A stretch of DNA of 37,387 nucleotides from Bacteroidota bacterium. Its GTDB lineage: Bacteria > Bacteroidota > Bacteroidia > UBA8524. Every line of letters starts with the position of its first letter. Position 1 is the first letter of the stretch. The notes beneath the pieces are model-generated. The model did not search any database and was not told the origin of the DNA. It saw only the letters and a list, made by a program, of their open reading frames with translations. The DNA lies in NCBI GenBank assembly GCA_006226545.1, contig SBGR01000050.1:1-37387 (forward strand). Direction: 5' to 3'. The position numbers and the translations under genes were made by a program. Shown here in pieces: positions 1 to 8,800 of the stretch.

Positions 1-25
1 GACTCAATTGAGTCGGCTTTTCTTA
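1..25. terminator. Terminator hairpin cut by the window edge
   Basis: The first 14 bases form a perfect palindrome (GACTCAATTGAGTC), followed by GGC and a T-rich run. The matching GCC of the left arm would lie just outside the window. The minus-strand reading has an A-rich run before the hairpin, so this is probably a bidirectional terminator between the minus-strand gene that ends at 47 and an unseen plus-strand gene to the left. Confidence 0.5.
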
Positions 26-46
26 TTTATCCCCACCGCAATGCGG

Positions 47-2431
47 TTAGTCTTTTACTACCACAAATCGCTTTCGAATTAGTTTGTCGGTAGAAGTCAT
101 GTAATAGATTCCGGGTGCCAAGGTCTCACAATTGAAGTTGACATCGCTCAATGGCCCACAATGGCTATACCCAATAATACGTCCGCGCGTATCTGTAATC
201 ACCAAGTTAATTGGCCTTCCTAAATTGTTTTTGATGTGCACCAAGCTTGAACTTGGGTTAGGGTATAAGTCAATCAGGTGGCTATAGTCTCTCGAAGGCG
301 GGATATAGTTCGGACTGCTGGTATCAAACGAATTCTCAACTGTATTGGTAATGATGGCCGATTGGTAATCAAAGAAGATATGCGCTGTATTGAATACCGT
401 ATCCTTATCGCTAAAGCCATTTTTCAAGGCTACTTCGTATTGAACATAGCCGTGGCTACCCTGCTCATCGGTAGTGCTATCTGGCAATAAAATATTGTCG
501 AAGATGAAATGCAATGCATAAACCGAACTGCCTTGTTGATGCAGTACTTCAATCCGGTGTGCATGGGAGGCTGTTTTTACACGTATCGCATTCATCGCTA
601 AATTACGGTCAACCGTATCTATGATGCGAACCCGATAGGCCGTATCGGAACCGGTATTCTGAAAGCGAATATGGTAACGAAGCTTCTTGGTATCCTTTGG
701 CATTAGTGGCTTTTCAGAACTTTGTTTGTCGTTTGGATCATAGGCTCCACGAACTTCAACCTTGAGTTTCTCCATTATTTCCAAACCGCAACTTGAATCG
801 CTATACAACTCAAACTCATGCCATGTTCTAGCGGGCAAGTTCACCGGGATTTTACAATCTAAATTGATGAAGGTTTCTTGTCCGGGATTCAAATTCAACT
901 GAAACTTATAGCGCTTCGGCACGGAATCAATAATGGGCACCGATAGGTTCACCCGATGGAAGTCGTCTGGGATGCGGATGTAAAAATCGCAGGCTTTGGC
1001 TTGCGCACCTCTATTCTTCACGCGAATGGTATACCGTTCGGTAAAGCCTTGTCTTGCACGGAAGCCAATCACAGAAATAAGGTCTGCGTCGTAAACCATG
1101 TTCGGGTTAATAAATTTTAGAGGCACCTCATAGTATACCGTATCATCATTGGCTCCAATCTCCACCGTGTCGCTCGTACACGTATTCCGGGTAAGGTTGT
1201 TTAATCCTTGAATAGTGTCCATGTAATAGCTGCCCGGATTCACATACTGAAAAGACCTTCCATCCTGATTTGTCAATACACCAAATGCACCTGAGGTTTC
1301 ATGAATAAAAATTCCAGGGATAGCCAATTCATTTGCATCACGTTGGCAATTTTCATTGGCATCCAAGTAAACATGGGTTTTGAGGATTGCCCCTAAACGG
1401 GTGAATTTCTTTGTGCGGTGGAAAGTTGAATTAAGCGAAACGTGCATCAAACTATTGTTTACTTGAGCGAGGTGGTGTTTAGCGAAGTTGTCGCTGGTAT
1501 CTACAAAAGCCCAATCCTTTATTAGGTCCTCGTAGACCAAGATTCGGGATGTTGAATTCTCTGAGGTAACAAACAATCGATTACCAAATCGGACAGCTGA
1601 ATTAAGCGTCCCTCCAATTTGTGGCAATGCCGTAAGCGTTCCATTATTCAGGTAGGAGACTGTAGTGCTAATGTCTTGAATTAGCATTTCGGTATTCGAC
1701 AACCAGCTCACGTGTTCATACCTTGTATTATTGTCGAAGGTGAACGGATCTTGCCAGGTAGTTGAATTTGGAAAACTTAATAAGCCCCCGGTTTGAACGG
1801 TACCATTTGAAATGGTAAAATAACCCCAGGCATACAAAACGCCATTCTGAATGTGCAAGCCCTTTACGGCGGTATCGGTGAATGCTAGTACATCCACAGA
1901 ATCACCAGTGGGGAAATAGGTAAGGATGCGGTTATTACTACCTCCATCAAATAATCCGCCTGCCACAACCAAGTTACCATCGAAGGCTTTCAGAGCATAT
2001 ACATTGCCTGTACCCAAATTCCCATCCATATAAGTGGAGAGGGCGTTTAGGACAGTCCAAGTTTTGCTTGCTGTATCATAGTGAAAAACCCGGTCGCGTT
2101 CAAATCCGGCTATATAACCTCTCACGTTTACGTATACGTCGTTTCCGGATTGAGTCACTGAGTTTATGTGAATCAACGTATCGAATTCAATTCCATAATT
2201 CCCTTTGATTGAGGATTTAATGGTACCATTCTCATTAACCCAACGCAGGGCTATTTGTCTTGTATTGAAAGCCAAGCTATCTCCTCTATCCACTACCAAA
2301 AGGCTATTCCCCCTGTTTTCAAAAGCAAGAATGCCCCCGTTGTAGGGGCTAGGTACCTCATCAAATTGAGCCGAGGCGAATACGGGCAAAAGCAAGAGAC
2401 TGACTAGAAGTAAACGTATACGGTTCATCAT
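47..2431 (-). CDS. T9SS type A cargo protein with DUF11-like domain
   Basis: 794-residue exported protein. Residues 1-21 are a signal peptide (hydrophobic LLLVSLLLLPVF, ending FASAQ). Residues ~25-340 show repeated short strands resembling a beta-propeller-like extracellular region. About residue 350 a SdrD-B-like segment begins (HVYLDANENCQRD, then FGVLTNQDGRSF). About residue 560 comes the AYDPNDKQ-type domain common before Bacteroidota sorting signals, with RFQNTGSDTAYRVRIIDTVD. The last ~75 residues (LYPNPSSSLVHI to RKRFVVVKD) are a type A T9SS sorting domain, so the protein is expected to cross the outer membrane and be anchored or released. Its ATG overlaps the upstream gene's stop by 4 bp, making it the third gene of the sigma-factor operon. 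Substrate or ligand is unknown. The family assignment is sure; the function is not. Confidence 0.85.
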   Translation of the reverse strand: MMNRIRLLLVSLLLLPVFASAQFDEVPSPYNGGILAFENRGNSLLVVDRGDSLAFNTRQIALRWVNENGTIKSSIKGNYGIEFDTLIHINSVTQSGNDVYVNVRGYIAGFERDRVFHYDTASKTWTVLNALSTYMDGNLGTGNVYALKAFDGNLVVAGGLFDGGSNNRILTYFPTGDSVDVLAFTDTAVKGLHIQNGVLYAWGYFTISNGTVQTGGLLSFPNSTTWQDPFTFDNNTRYEHVSWLSNTEMLIQDISTTVSYLNNGTLTALPQIGGTLNSAVRFGNRLFVTSENSTSRILVYEDLIKDWAFVDTSDNFAKHHLAQVNNSLMHVSLNSTFHRTKKFTRLGAILKTHVYLDANENCQRDANELAIPGIFIHETSGAFGVLTNQDGRSFQYVNPGSYYMDTIQGLNNLTRNTCTSDTVEIGANDDTVYYEVPLKFINPNMVYDADLISVIGFRARQGFTERYTIRVKNRGAQAKACDFYIRIPDDFHRVNLSVPIIDSVPKRYKFQLNLNPGQETFINLDCKIPVNLPARTWHEFELYSDSSCGLEIMEKLKVEVRGAYDPNDKQSSEKPLMPKDTKKLRYHIRFQNTGSDTAYRVRIIDTVDRNLAMNAIRVKTASHAHRIEVLHQQGSSVYALHFIFDNILLPDSTTDEQGSHGYVQYEVALKNGFSDKDTVFNTAHIFFDYQSAIITNTVENSFDTSSPNYIPPSRDYSHLIDLYPNPSSSLVHIKNNLGRPINLVITDTRGRIIGYSHCGPLSDVNFNCETLAPGIYYMTSTDKLIRKRFVVVKD

Positions 2432-3753
2432 AAATATCGGATTATACTGAAGCGAGTATCAAAAAGTTTAGGTTGGTTGTTTAGGTATTCACCGGTTTGG
2501 TAAATGGGTCTGTAATACCGTCGATCAACGGATAACATCACTCCCCAATTACGTAGTACGCGGTATTCCCCGAAGAAACCAAAAGTATAGGACAAACTAT
2601 AGGTTTGAAGTGCTTTTTCTGTTGTAACCGGTTCAAATGTAATTGGATCTACCTGTGCTTGAGCGGTATTCTGAAAACGAGAGAACTGCACTCCGGCCCT
2701 TAATCCCAAGTTTAAATTATTGCCAAAACTCCTGGCCAACTGCACTTGAATAGGCACCGACAAAGAGCTGTACATCTGATTTATACCAACCTGATTTAAG
2801 GTGGCAAAGGTATCAGGGATATAGGCAACGATGCGGTTGGCGGTGTCAATCACCGGAAACTCGCTCGAATAAAACTCAAAATTGCTTCTCTGCTCTCGCG
2901 TGGCGTATTCAAAGCCGCCACTGAGGCTGATGTTTCGCAAAACAGGTTTGGTGGATAAAGGCAACCTGAAGCCTAACTCAAATCCATTTCCGCTAATGGC
3001 CAGGCTATTGCTTGTTAAGGCTGCACTGAACTGACGGTGTACAAACTCCTCTCCTCCATTGTTCAAAGACCAATCACTTTGTCCGAATACCTGAGAATAG
3101 CTGAAGTACACAGAAAGCGTATTGATTGGGAAAGGAGGACGTTTGTCTTCTTTATCGGACTCCTTCTTAGGCCAAGGTTTTAGCGCTATAGCAGGTTCGC
3201 TGGCTGAAATAAAACCGGGTAAGCCCATCAAGGAAGAGATGCTGATGGGGTTGTTTCTACTGAATTCAGGCAATGAATGCGATCTAAAGCTGACCGATGC
3301 TGTCACCTGAGTGAAGTCGGGGGTAGGGAATTGACCGAAATCAATATTTAAAGTAGGCGTTTGCTCTGAACCGGTGGAGGCTGGTTCAACAGGCAAATTA
3401 GAATCAATATTGGACGCACTTGTTCCTATCGCATCTGTTGGAGACGCGGCAGATTGAGGTTCCACTTCCGTAATGGTAGAGGTGGTTCCATTTTCTGTTT
3501 CCGGAACAAAGACAGCGTTCGAAGAGGAATGCTCTGTTTCTTCTGAACCTTTATGCTGGGTATACTGATACGCCAGCAGGCCGGTGCAGCATAACAAGGT
3601 AAGGGCTAAGGCCCACCAGATTCCTCCTCGTCTGCTTTTTTTCTTGGCGGCAAAAGCGAGGAAATCCTGCCAATCTTGTTCCTCCACCGGCAGGGTGTAC
3701 TCACTTAGCGATTGCCTAAGTAATGCTTCCATAGTATGATTTTCATTGTTCAT
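2428..3753 (-). CDS. One-TM protein with C-terminal outer-membrane beta-barrel
   Basis: 441 residues. The short N-terminus (1-40, acidic then KKKSRRGG) looks cytoplasmic. It is followed by one membrane segment (~45-62, WWALALTLLCCTGLLAYQ), a low-complexity Ser/Thr/Glu linker (~65-190), and from ~205 an alternating-strand region with aromatic strand ends (SVYFSYSQVFGQ, FGFFGEYRVLRN) ending in FSIIRYL, typical of an outer-membrane barrel domain. The gene sits directly after an ECF sigma factor (4-bp ATGA overlap), a position where anti-sigma or sensor proteins are usually encoded. It therefore may couple envelope state to that sigma factor; this is inference, as no classical anti-sigma zinc motif (HxxxCxxC) is visible. 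It is also translationally coupled to the downstream T9SS protein. Confidence 0.7.
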   Translation of the reverse strand: MNNENHTMEALLRQSLSEYTLPVEEQDWQDFLAFAAKKKSRRGGIWWALALTLLCCTGLLAYQYTQHKGSEETEHSSSNAVFVPETENGTTSTITEVEPQSAASPTDAIGTSASNIDSNLPVEPASTGSEQTPTLNIDFGQFPTPDFTQVTASVSFRSHSLPEFSRNNPISISSLMGLPGFISASEPAIALKPWPKKESDKEDKRPPFPINTLSVYFSYSQVFGQSDWSLNNGGEEFVHRQFSAALTSNSLAISGNGFELGFRLPLSTKPVLRNISLSGGFEYATREQRSNFEFYSSEFPVIDTANRIVAYIPDTFATLNQVGINQMYSSLSVPIQVQLARSFGNNLNLGLRAGVQFSRFQNTAQAQVDPITFEPVTTEKALQTYSLSYTFGFFGEYRVLRNWGVMLSVDRRYYRPIYQTGEYLNNQPKLFDTRFSIIRYL

Positions 3754-4349
3754 GAAGTCCTGCCCTCCTCAAGCAGTAACTTCAATGCCTTTTTCGCTTT
3801 AAAAAATTGGGTTTTACTGGTATTCACCGAGATGCCGAGTAAGTCGGCAATTTCTTGGTGACTCTGCTGTTCAAACACATACAGGTTCAATACCGTGCGG
3901 TAACCATCCGGTAGTTCCGTGATTTTCTGCAGGAGGTAAGCTTCCGTATACGGGAGCTCATCCAATTCGGTATCGTCTTCAACATCGATATTATCATCCC
4001 AGCTCTCCTGACTTAGCCTACGCTTTTTGTCTTTGTTGAGTAGGCTGATGCAATTGTTCATGAACAGCCGGGTTGCCCAAGTTTCTATGCTTGAATTGCC
4101 TTTAAACTGTTTGAGTTTTTCAAAAAAGCGGATAAAGCCTTCTTGCATGAAATCCTTGGCCAGATCAGGATCTCCGGCATACCTGAGGCATACTACTTTC
4201 ATTCGGGGGGCTAACTGCATAAACATCTGCCGCTGTGCCGCCTGATCTCCATCAATGCAACGCTGTATCAACAGAGCAACCGGGTTATCGGTCGCTTTGC
4301 TCAGCTCATTTTGTATGGAATCTGTAATATTCAGGATACCGTCGTTCAC
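3750..4349 (-). CDS. RNA polymerase ECF sigma factor
   Basis: 199 residues, sigma-70 family, extracytoplasmic-function type. Region 2 spans ~25-100 (LAKDFMQEGFIRFFEKLKQF, then ETWATRLFMNNC, the -10 recognition and core-binding helix). Region 4 spans ~135-190 (LPDGYRTVLNLYVFEQQSH, then the helix-turn-helix EIADLLGISVNTSKTQFFKA). Region 3 is absent, as expected for an ECF factor. The acidic linker (DNIDVEDDTELDEL) is usual. The chosen start is GTG at 4349; the next Met codons fall inside region 2 and would truncate it. It is the first gene of a three-gene operon with 4-bp overlaps, so it probably controls its own operon and other envelope genes; its regulon cannot be read from the window. Confidence 0.92.
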   Translation of the reverse strand: MNDGILNITDSIQNELSKATDNPVALLIQRCIDGDQAAQRQMFMQLAPRMKVVCLRYAGDPDLAKDFMQEGFIRFFEKLKQFKGNSSIETWATRLFMNNCISLLNKDKKRRLSQESWDDNIDVEDDTELDELPYTEAYLLQKITELPDGYRTVLNLYVFEQQSHQEIADLLGISVNTSKTQFFKAKKALKLLLEEGRTS

Positions 4350-4641
4350 TGTTCAGCTATTAGACCCAAGGGCTGAACATTGGTTGCCTGAAAGTTAATA
4401 GAAAATGGAACATGACTATCGGTTAAATCGCCCTAGTCAGGTTTTGAGCGCCAAAAATCAATTCCGCTGGCTCTCGAAACAAAATCCAAAACAGGTATAC
4501 TCAAGGAAATTTAAACCTCCTGTCTTGGTAGAACACAGACAGGTAAACAGGAAATAAATAATGGATTTAGCGACTTGAGACTAGGCCAAAAGCAATGGCA
4601 TACCACTCTCAAAATCACAGGTAAACGAATGGCAGAAAAAA

Positions 4642-5412
4642 CTAAGATTCTTTCTTAGCCCAATAGATAATTTCGCCTTCCATCAAACGGTAGCGTTCAC
4701 GGAGCCCGGCACCCAATTCTTCCCAAAGGTTAACCGGTTCTACTTTAAAGCCGGCTTTCTCCAATCGTTTCGGGTAATCCAAACCAAACAAACGCACGTG
4801 GTCCTTTTGCCAGAAATGTTTCTCGCGGTCTTCCGGACTGGTAATGCTTGGGTCTTCGTAGGTTTCTTCGCGGGTATCGTCTAGAGGAACCTGCATCACT
4901 GCCCAGCCACCCGGTTTCAATACGCGGTAGATTTCGCGCATGGCCTGCGCATCATCGTCTACGTGTTCTAAAACGTGGTTGCACAATACAATATCAAAAC
5001 GACCGTCTTCAAACGGCATCTCGTGGATGTCCATTTTCACATCAGCCAAAGGAGAGTATAAGTCGCCGGTGAGGTAATCCAAATTCTCCTGCTTTCTGAA
5101 TCGCTTGTAAAAACACTGCTCCGGCGCAATGTGCAAGAGCTTATGTTTAGCCGTATAGAAATCGGTTTTTTGGTTTAAGAAAAGGTGCAATAGACGGTGA
5201 CGTTCAAGTGAAAGGCATTTAGGACAAAGTACATTGTCCCTTCTCTTCACCGTTCCGTAAGGTAGGAAAGAGCGGAAATGGCCTTCACAAATGGGGCATT
5301 CCACCTTATCGCCTTTCATCAAAATCGGAGAGACTTTGTTGAAGAGGTAACTAAAACGAATCAATATCGGACGAGGTACATACCTCATCAAAAAGGTGAT
5401 AAACTCTTTCAT
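4642..5412 (-). CDS. Class I SAM-dependent methyltransferase with zinc ribbon
   Basis: 256 residues from the ATG at 5412. This start is chosen because it overlaps the upstream stop in the form ATGA; a TTG 18 bp upstream would also keep the frame. Two Cys pairs, CPIC (~39-42) and CPKC (~63-66), suggest a zinc ribbon ahead of the catalytic domain. The SAM-binding fold follows: LLHIAPEQ (divergent motif I), GDLYSPLADVKMDIHEMPF (motif II region), FDIVLCNHVLEHVDDD (motif III) and IYRVLKPGGWAVMQVPL (motif IV). This matches the Methyltransf_11 family. The substrate is unknown; such zinc-ribbon methyltransferases are often found in surface-polysaccharide regions, but none is next to it here. It is coupled with a HAD-type gene. 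Confidence 0.85.
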   Translation of the reverse strand: MKEFITFLMRYVPRPILIRFSYLFNKVSPILMKGDKVECPICEGHFRSFLPYGTVKRRDNVLCPKCLSLERHRLLHLFLNQKTDFYTAKHKLLHIAPEQCFYKRFRKQENLDYLTGDLYSPLADVKMDIHEMPFEDGRFDIVLCNHVLEHVDDDAQAMREIYRVLKPGGWAVMQVPLDDTREETYEDPSITSPEDREKHFWQKDHVRLFGLDYPKRLEKAGFKVEPVNLWEELGAGLRERYRLMEGEIIYWAKKES

Positions 5413-5786
5413 TCTTCTGTACGGTTCCAAACTTTAAAATCGCTCACATCTTGCAGTGTAGCTTGCCAATCGCCTCTAAACCCAATGGCTCTGTCATCGA
5501 TAAACAAATCAGCCATAGGCTTGCCAAAGGTCCACACTTTATCAAAAGGGATATCGTGTTGCTTCATCCACTCTTCCATCATCACTTTTTGATCTACCGA
5601 ATCTTCTTTCTTTTTCTTAAAAATGGGATTTGTTCGGGTAGAAAAGATGTACAAGGTATGCCCTTGTTCTTTCAGTTTTTTCATGGCTTCAGTAGCTCCG
5701 GGAACGGGTGGATCATAAATGGTTCCGTCGCCCCAGCCATTGGAATAGCCATGTAAAACACCGTCAAAGTCAATCGCGATTTTCAT
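5409..5786 (-). CDS. HAD-superfamily hydrolase-like protein
   Basis: 125 residues from the ATG at 5786 (MKIAIDFDGVLHG). An upstream GTG/ATG-less extension of 23 codons exists but reads as non-conserved and would run into the divergent promoter region. Motif I is DFDGV with nucleophile D6 and acid/base D8. YIFSTRTNP supplies the Ser/Thr of motif II. KPMADLFIDDRAIGFRGDW supplies the acidic pair of motif IV, and a Lys (GKPMAD) before it fits motif III. The small cap (KKKKEDSVDQKVMMEEWMKQH) and length fit small HAD phosphatases of unknown substrate common in Bacteroidota. Its stop overlaps the methyltransferase ATG, so the two are co-translated. Confidence 0.8.
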   Translation of the reverse strand: MKIAIDFDGVLHGYSNGWGDGTIYDPPVPGATEAMKKLKEQGHTLYIFSTRTNPIFKKKKEDSVDQKVMMEEWMKQHDIPFDKVWTFGKPMADLFIDDRAIGFRGDWQATLQDVSDFKVWNRTEE

Positions 5787-5895
5787 CAGTCGCAAACTAA
5801 CACAAAATGAACTGAATTTCCCTGCTCTAGGCAAAATCCGACGAACGTCAGGCAACGATAAGCTCGATTAGCCCACTCTAATTCCTAAATAGCGT

Positions 5896-8800
5896 ATGAA
5901 AAAGTTCATTAAATTATTGGCACTTGGGGCATTTATTTTCCTCAGTGCAGCTCTGCAGGAGGTCAGGGCCACTCACTTGGTTGGCAGCGATATCATCTAC
6001 CGTTGCTTGGGTAATGGTCGCTACCAAATTACAGTTCGGGTTTACCGCGATTGCAATGGTGTAGCCTTAAGTACTTCTCCAATCAATGTTCGATGTGGTT
6101 CTAATAACCTGCAAGTAGCCCAGACTAAAATTTCGGTTCGCGACGTAACCGGAATTGATCCCCGTTGTCCGGTTCAAAGCCGATGCACAGGCACCTTCCC
6201 CTATGGCATTGAGGAACATGTTTTTCAAGGCACCATCGACTTAAGCAGCTACAGTTGCTGCGAATGGACCATCAGCTGGGCACAAAATGCCCGAGGTAGT
6301 AATATCTCTACCGGCATGGCCAATCAAAACTTCTATACGGAGGCGAAACTCAATAAATGCGTTACGCCGTGCAATAGCTCACCCGACTTTACCAATCCTC
6401 CGGTGGCCATTGTTTGCCGTAACCAAGATTTTGTGTTTAATAACGGTGCATTAGATACCATTGATGCCGGCGACTCGCTCAGCTACCACTGGGCTCCTGC
6501 CCTTATCAATGCCGGTGTTCAGGCTACGTACTTGCCGCCCTTCTCGCCAACAAGACCGATAACATTTTTCGGCTTCCCTATGGCACATCTTCCTGATCCC
6601 GCAGGCATCCACCTCGATTCAATTACGGGTGATATTCGCTTCAGACCAACGATACGCGATCAGGTGGCTGTATTGGTTATAGAAGTGAAGGAATGGCGAC
6701 GAGTTAATGGTGTGATGACGGTTATTGGCATAACACGCCGAGACATGCAGGTCATTGTAATCGACTGCCCAAACAACAATGTACCTAAACTTGAAGGTCC
6801 ATATACCAAACAGGCTTGTGCCAATCAACAGGTTTGTATGTCGATTATCACAGACGATGATGACCCGAACGATACAGTTAAAATAAGCTGGAACCGAGGT
6901 ATTCCGGGAGCCACTTTCACCAACAATAACGGACAAACAAAACATGCTTCAGGTGCGGTTTGTTGGACTCCAACCGATGCCCATGTGAGCAATATTCCGT
7001 ATACCTTTACGGTCACGGCCAAAGACGATGCCTGTACACTCCCCGGGCAGGCCGTCCGATCCTATTCCATTTTTGTGCGGGAGACTCCCAAGGCCGATCG
7101 GCAGATTCAATTGCTCACCTGCGGCAAGGTGGCCATCGACTATACACCAATCAAACAGTACTTAGGGCTGAGTCATTCTTGGGTGATACGCGATAGCAAT
7201 AATGTTGGCGTCTTTAGCTCCTCATCCCAGAAAGACACGGCCTTCCTTCAGCCCGGCATTCACCGGGTATTCCTCACCTTACAAACCTCCACACCGTGTA
7301 TCAATATCTTTATCGATAGCATTGAGGTGCCTGAATTTGTGCGGGTGAAATTGCCTAGCGATACCTTCCTCTGTGCCGGCAGCAGCCTCCAGCTCAACGC
7401 TCAGCAAATTGGAGGCAATGCCCCTTTCCAATACGAATGGGCGCAAGTATTGGATAGCGGTGTGAGTTCTGTAATCAGTACAGCAAGCAGTTATTCCATA
7501 CAGCCGGATAGCAATGTAAGCTACCTGGTGCGCATACTCGACGGCAATGGTTGTCGGAATTACGATAGCATCAATGTAGTGCATCGAAATCTGCCGGATG
7601 TAGACCTCGGTCCTGACCAACGCATCTGCAACGGCGACGTCTACTTGCTAAATGCAGGCTCCGATAGCCTCTTCAATTTCTTGTGGAGCAATGGCGATAC
7701 ATCGGCTCAAACCGAACTTAAAAATGCCGGAATCTATACCGTTAAGGTGAGCGATGAACTAGGCTGTTCTTCGGTTGACAGTTTTGAACTCAAGGTGACC
7801 AAAGTAGAAATGCAATTAAGCGGGGCCGGCCCTGTTTGTGATGGCGATACGGCCATATTAACCGTAAGCAATGCCAATAACATTCAATGGTTTAACCTAG
7901 CCGGATTTAATCCTGCAAACCCGGGAACACCAATCTATACCGGTTCAGTTTACGAAAGGCCCATTACCCAAAATACAGGTTTGGTATACCAAGGTTTTAA
8001 AACAGAAGATGGCCTAACCTGCTCTGCCTTTGATTCGGTAAAAATTACAAAACGCGAACTGCCTGAGATTGTACTTGCAGCACAAGGTCCGTATTGCCAC
8101 AACGAGAGCCAGGTGAACCTAACCAGCTTCTTGCAATACCCTACGTTGATGAGCGGCGATTGGCGCAGTGATCAAGAAACGGATATTGTGCAGAACAACT
8201 ACTTCTACCCTAAAAACGTAGACAATCCGAATCCTATCGCCGGACATGAACTCATCTACCGTGTAACAGACAATTTTGGCTGTACCAACGAAGAAAAAGT
8301 GAATGTAAAGGTGAATCCACTGCCGCAAGTGGTGCTCGATAAAAACCCGACCTACTGTGCAGACCAAGGCGTGATTTTGCTTAATAGCATCAAACAAATG
8401 CCAAGCAGCACGGTTGGCGGTACCCCGCGTTGGTATTCAGCGAACAACAATGCTCAAGTCAATTTAGCGATAACAGGAGCTAACGTCCACAACAAATCAC
8501 TGAACATCAGCGCACTTACTCCGGGAAGCACCTATCCTGTTGTATTTGAATACAAGGCCAGCCTAAGCGGTTGTTTAAATACCGATACCACCTATATCAA
8601 GGTGAACGTAGTGCCACAGACCGATGCCGGATTCTTGAGTCCGATTTGTTATAGCGACCAAGCGGTAAACTTAAACGCTGCCAACCCAAGTCCGGCCGGA
8701 GGTATCTGGACCAATAGCCTCAACCAACAGGTGAATAATTTTGATCCTCAATCGCTCGACCCAAGCACGGCCAAGTTTGCCATACCGGGCACCTACGTTC

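Noticed and set aside
6619-8397. Several minus-strand open frames within the 1440-residue adhesin gene
   Set aside because: They are antisense shadows of a long, well-supported coding region and have no recognisable motifs.
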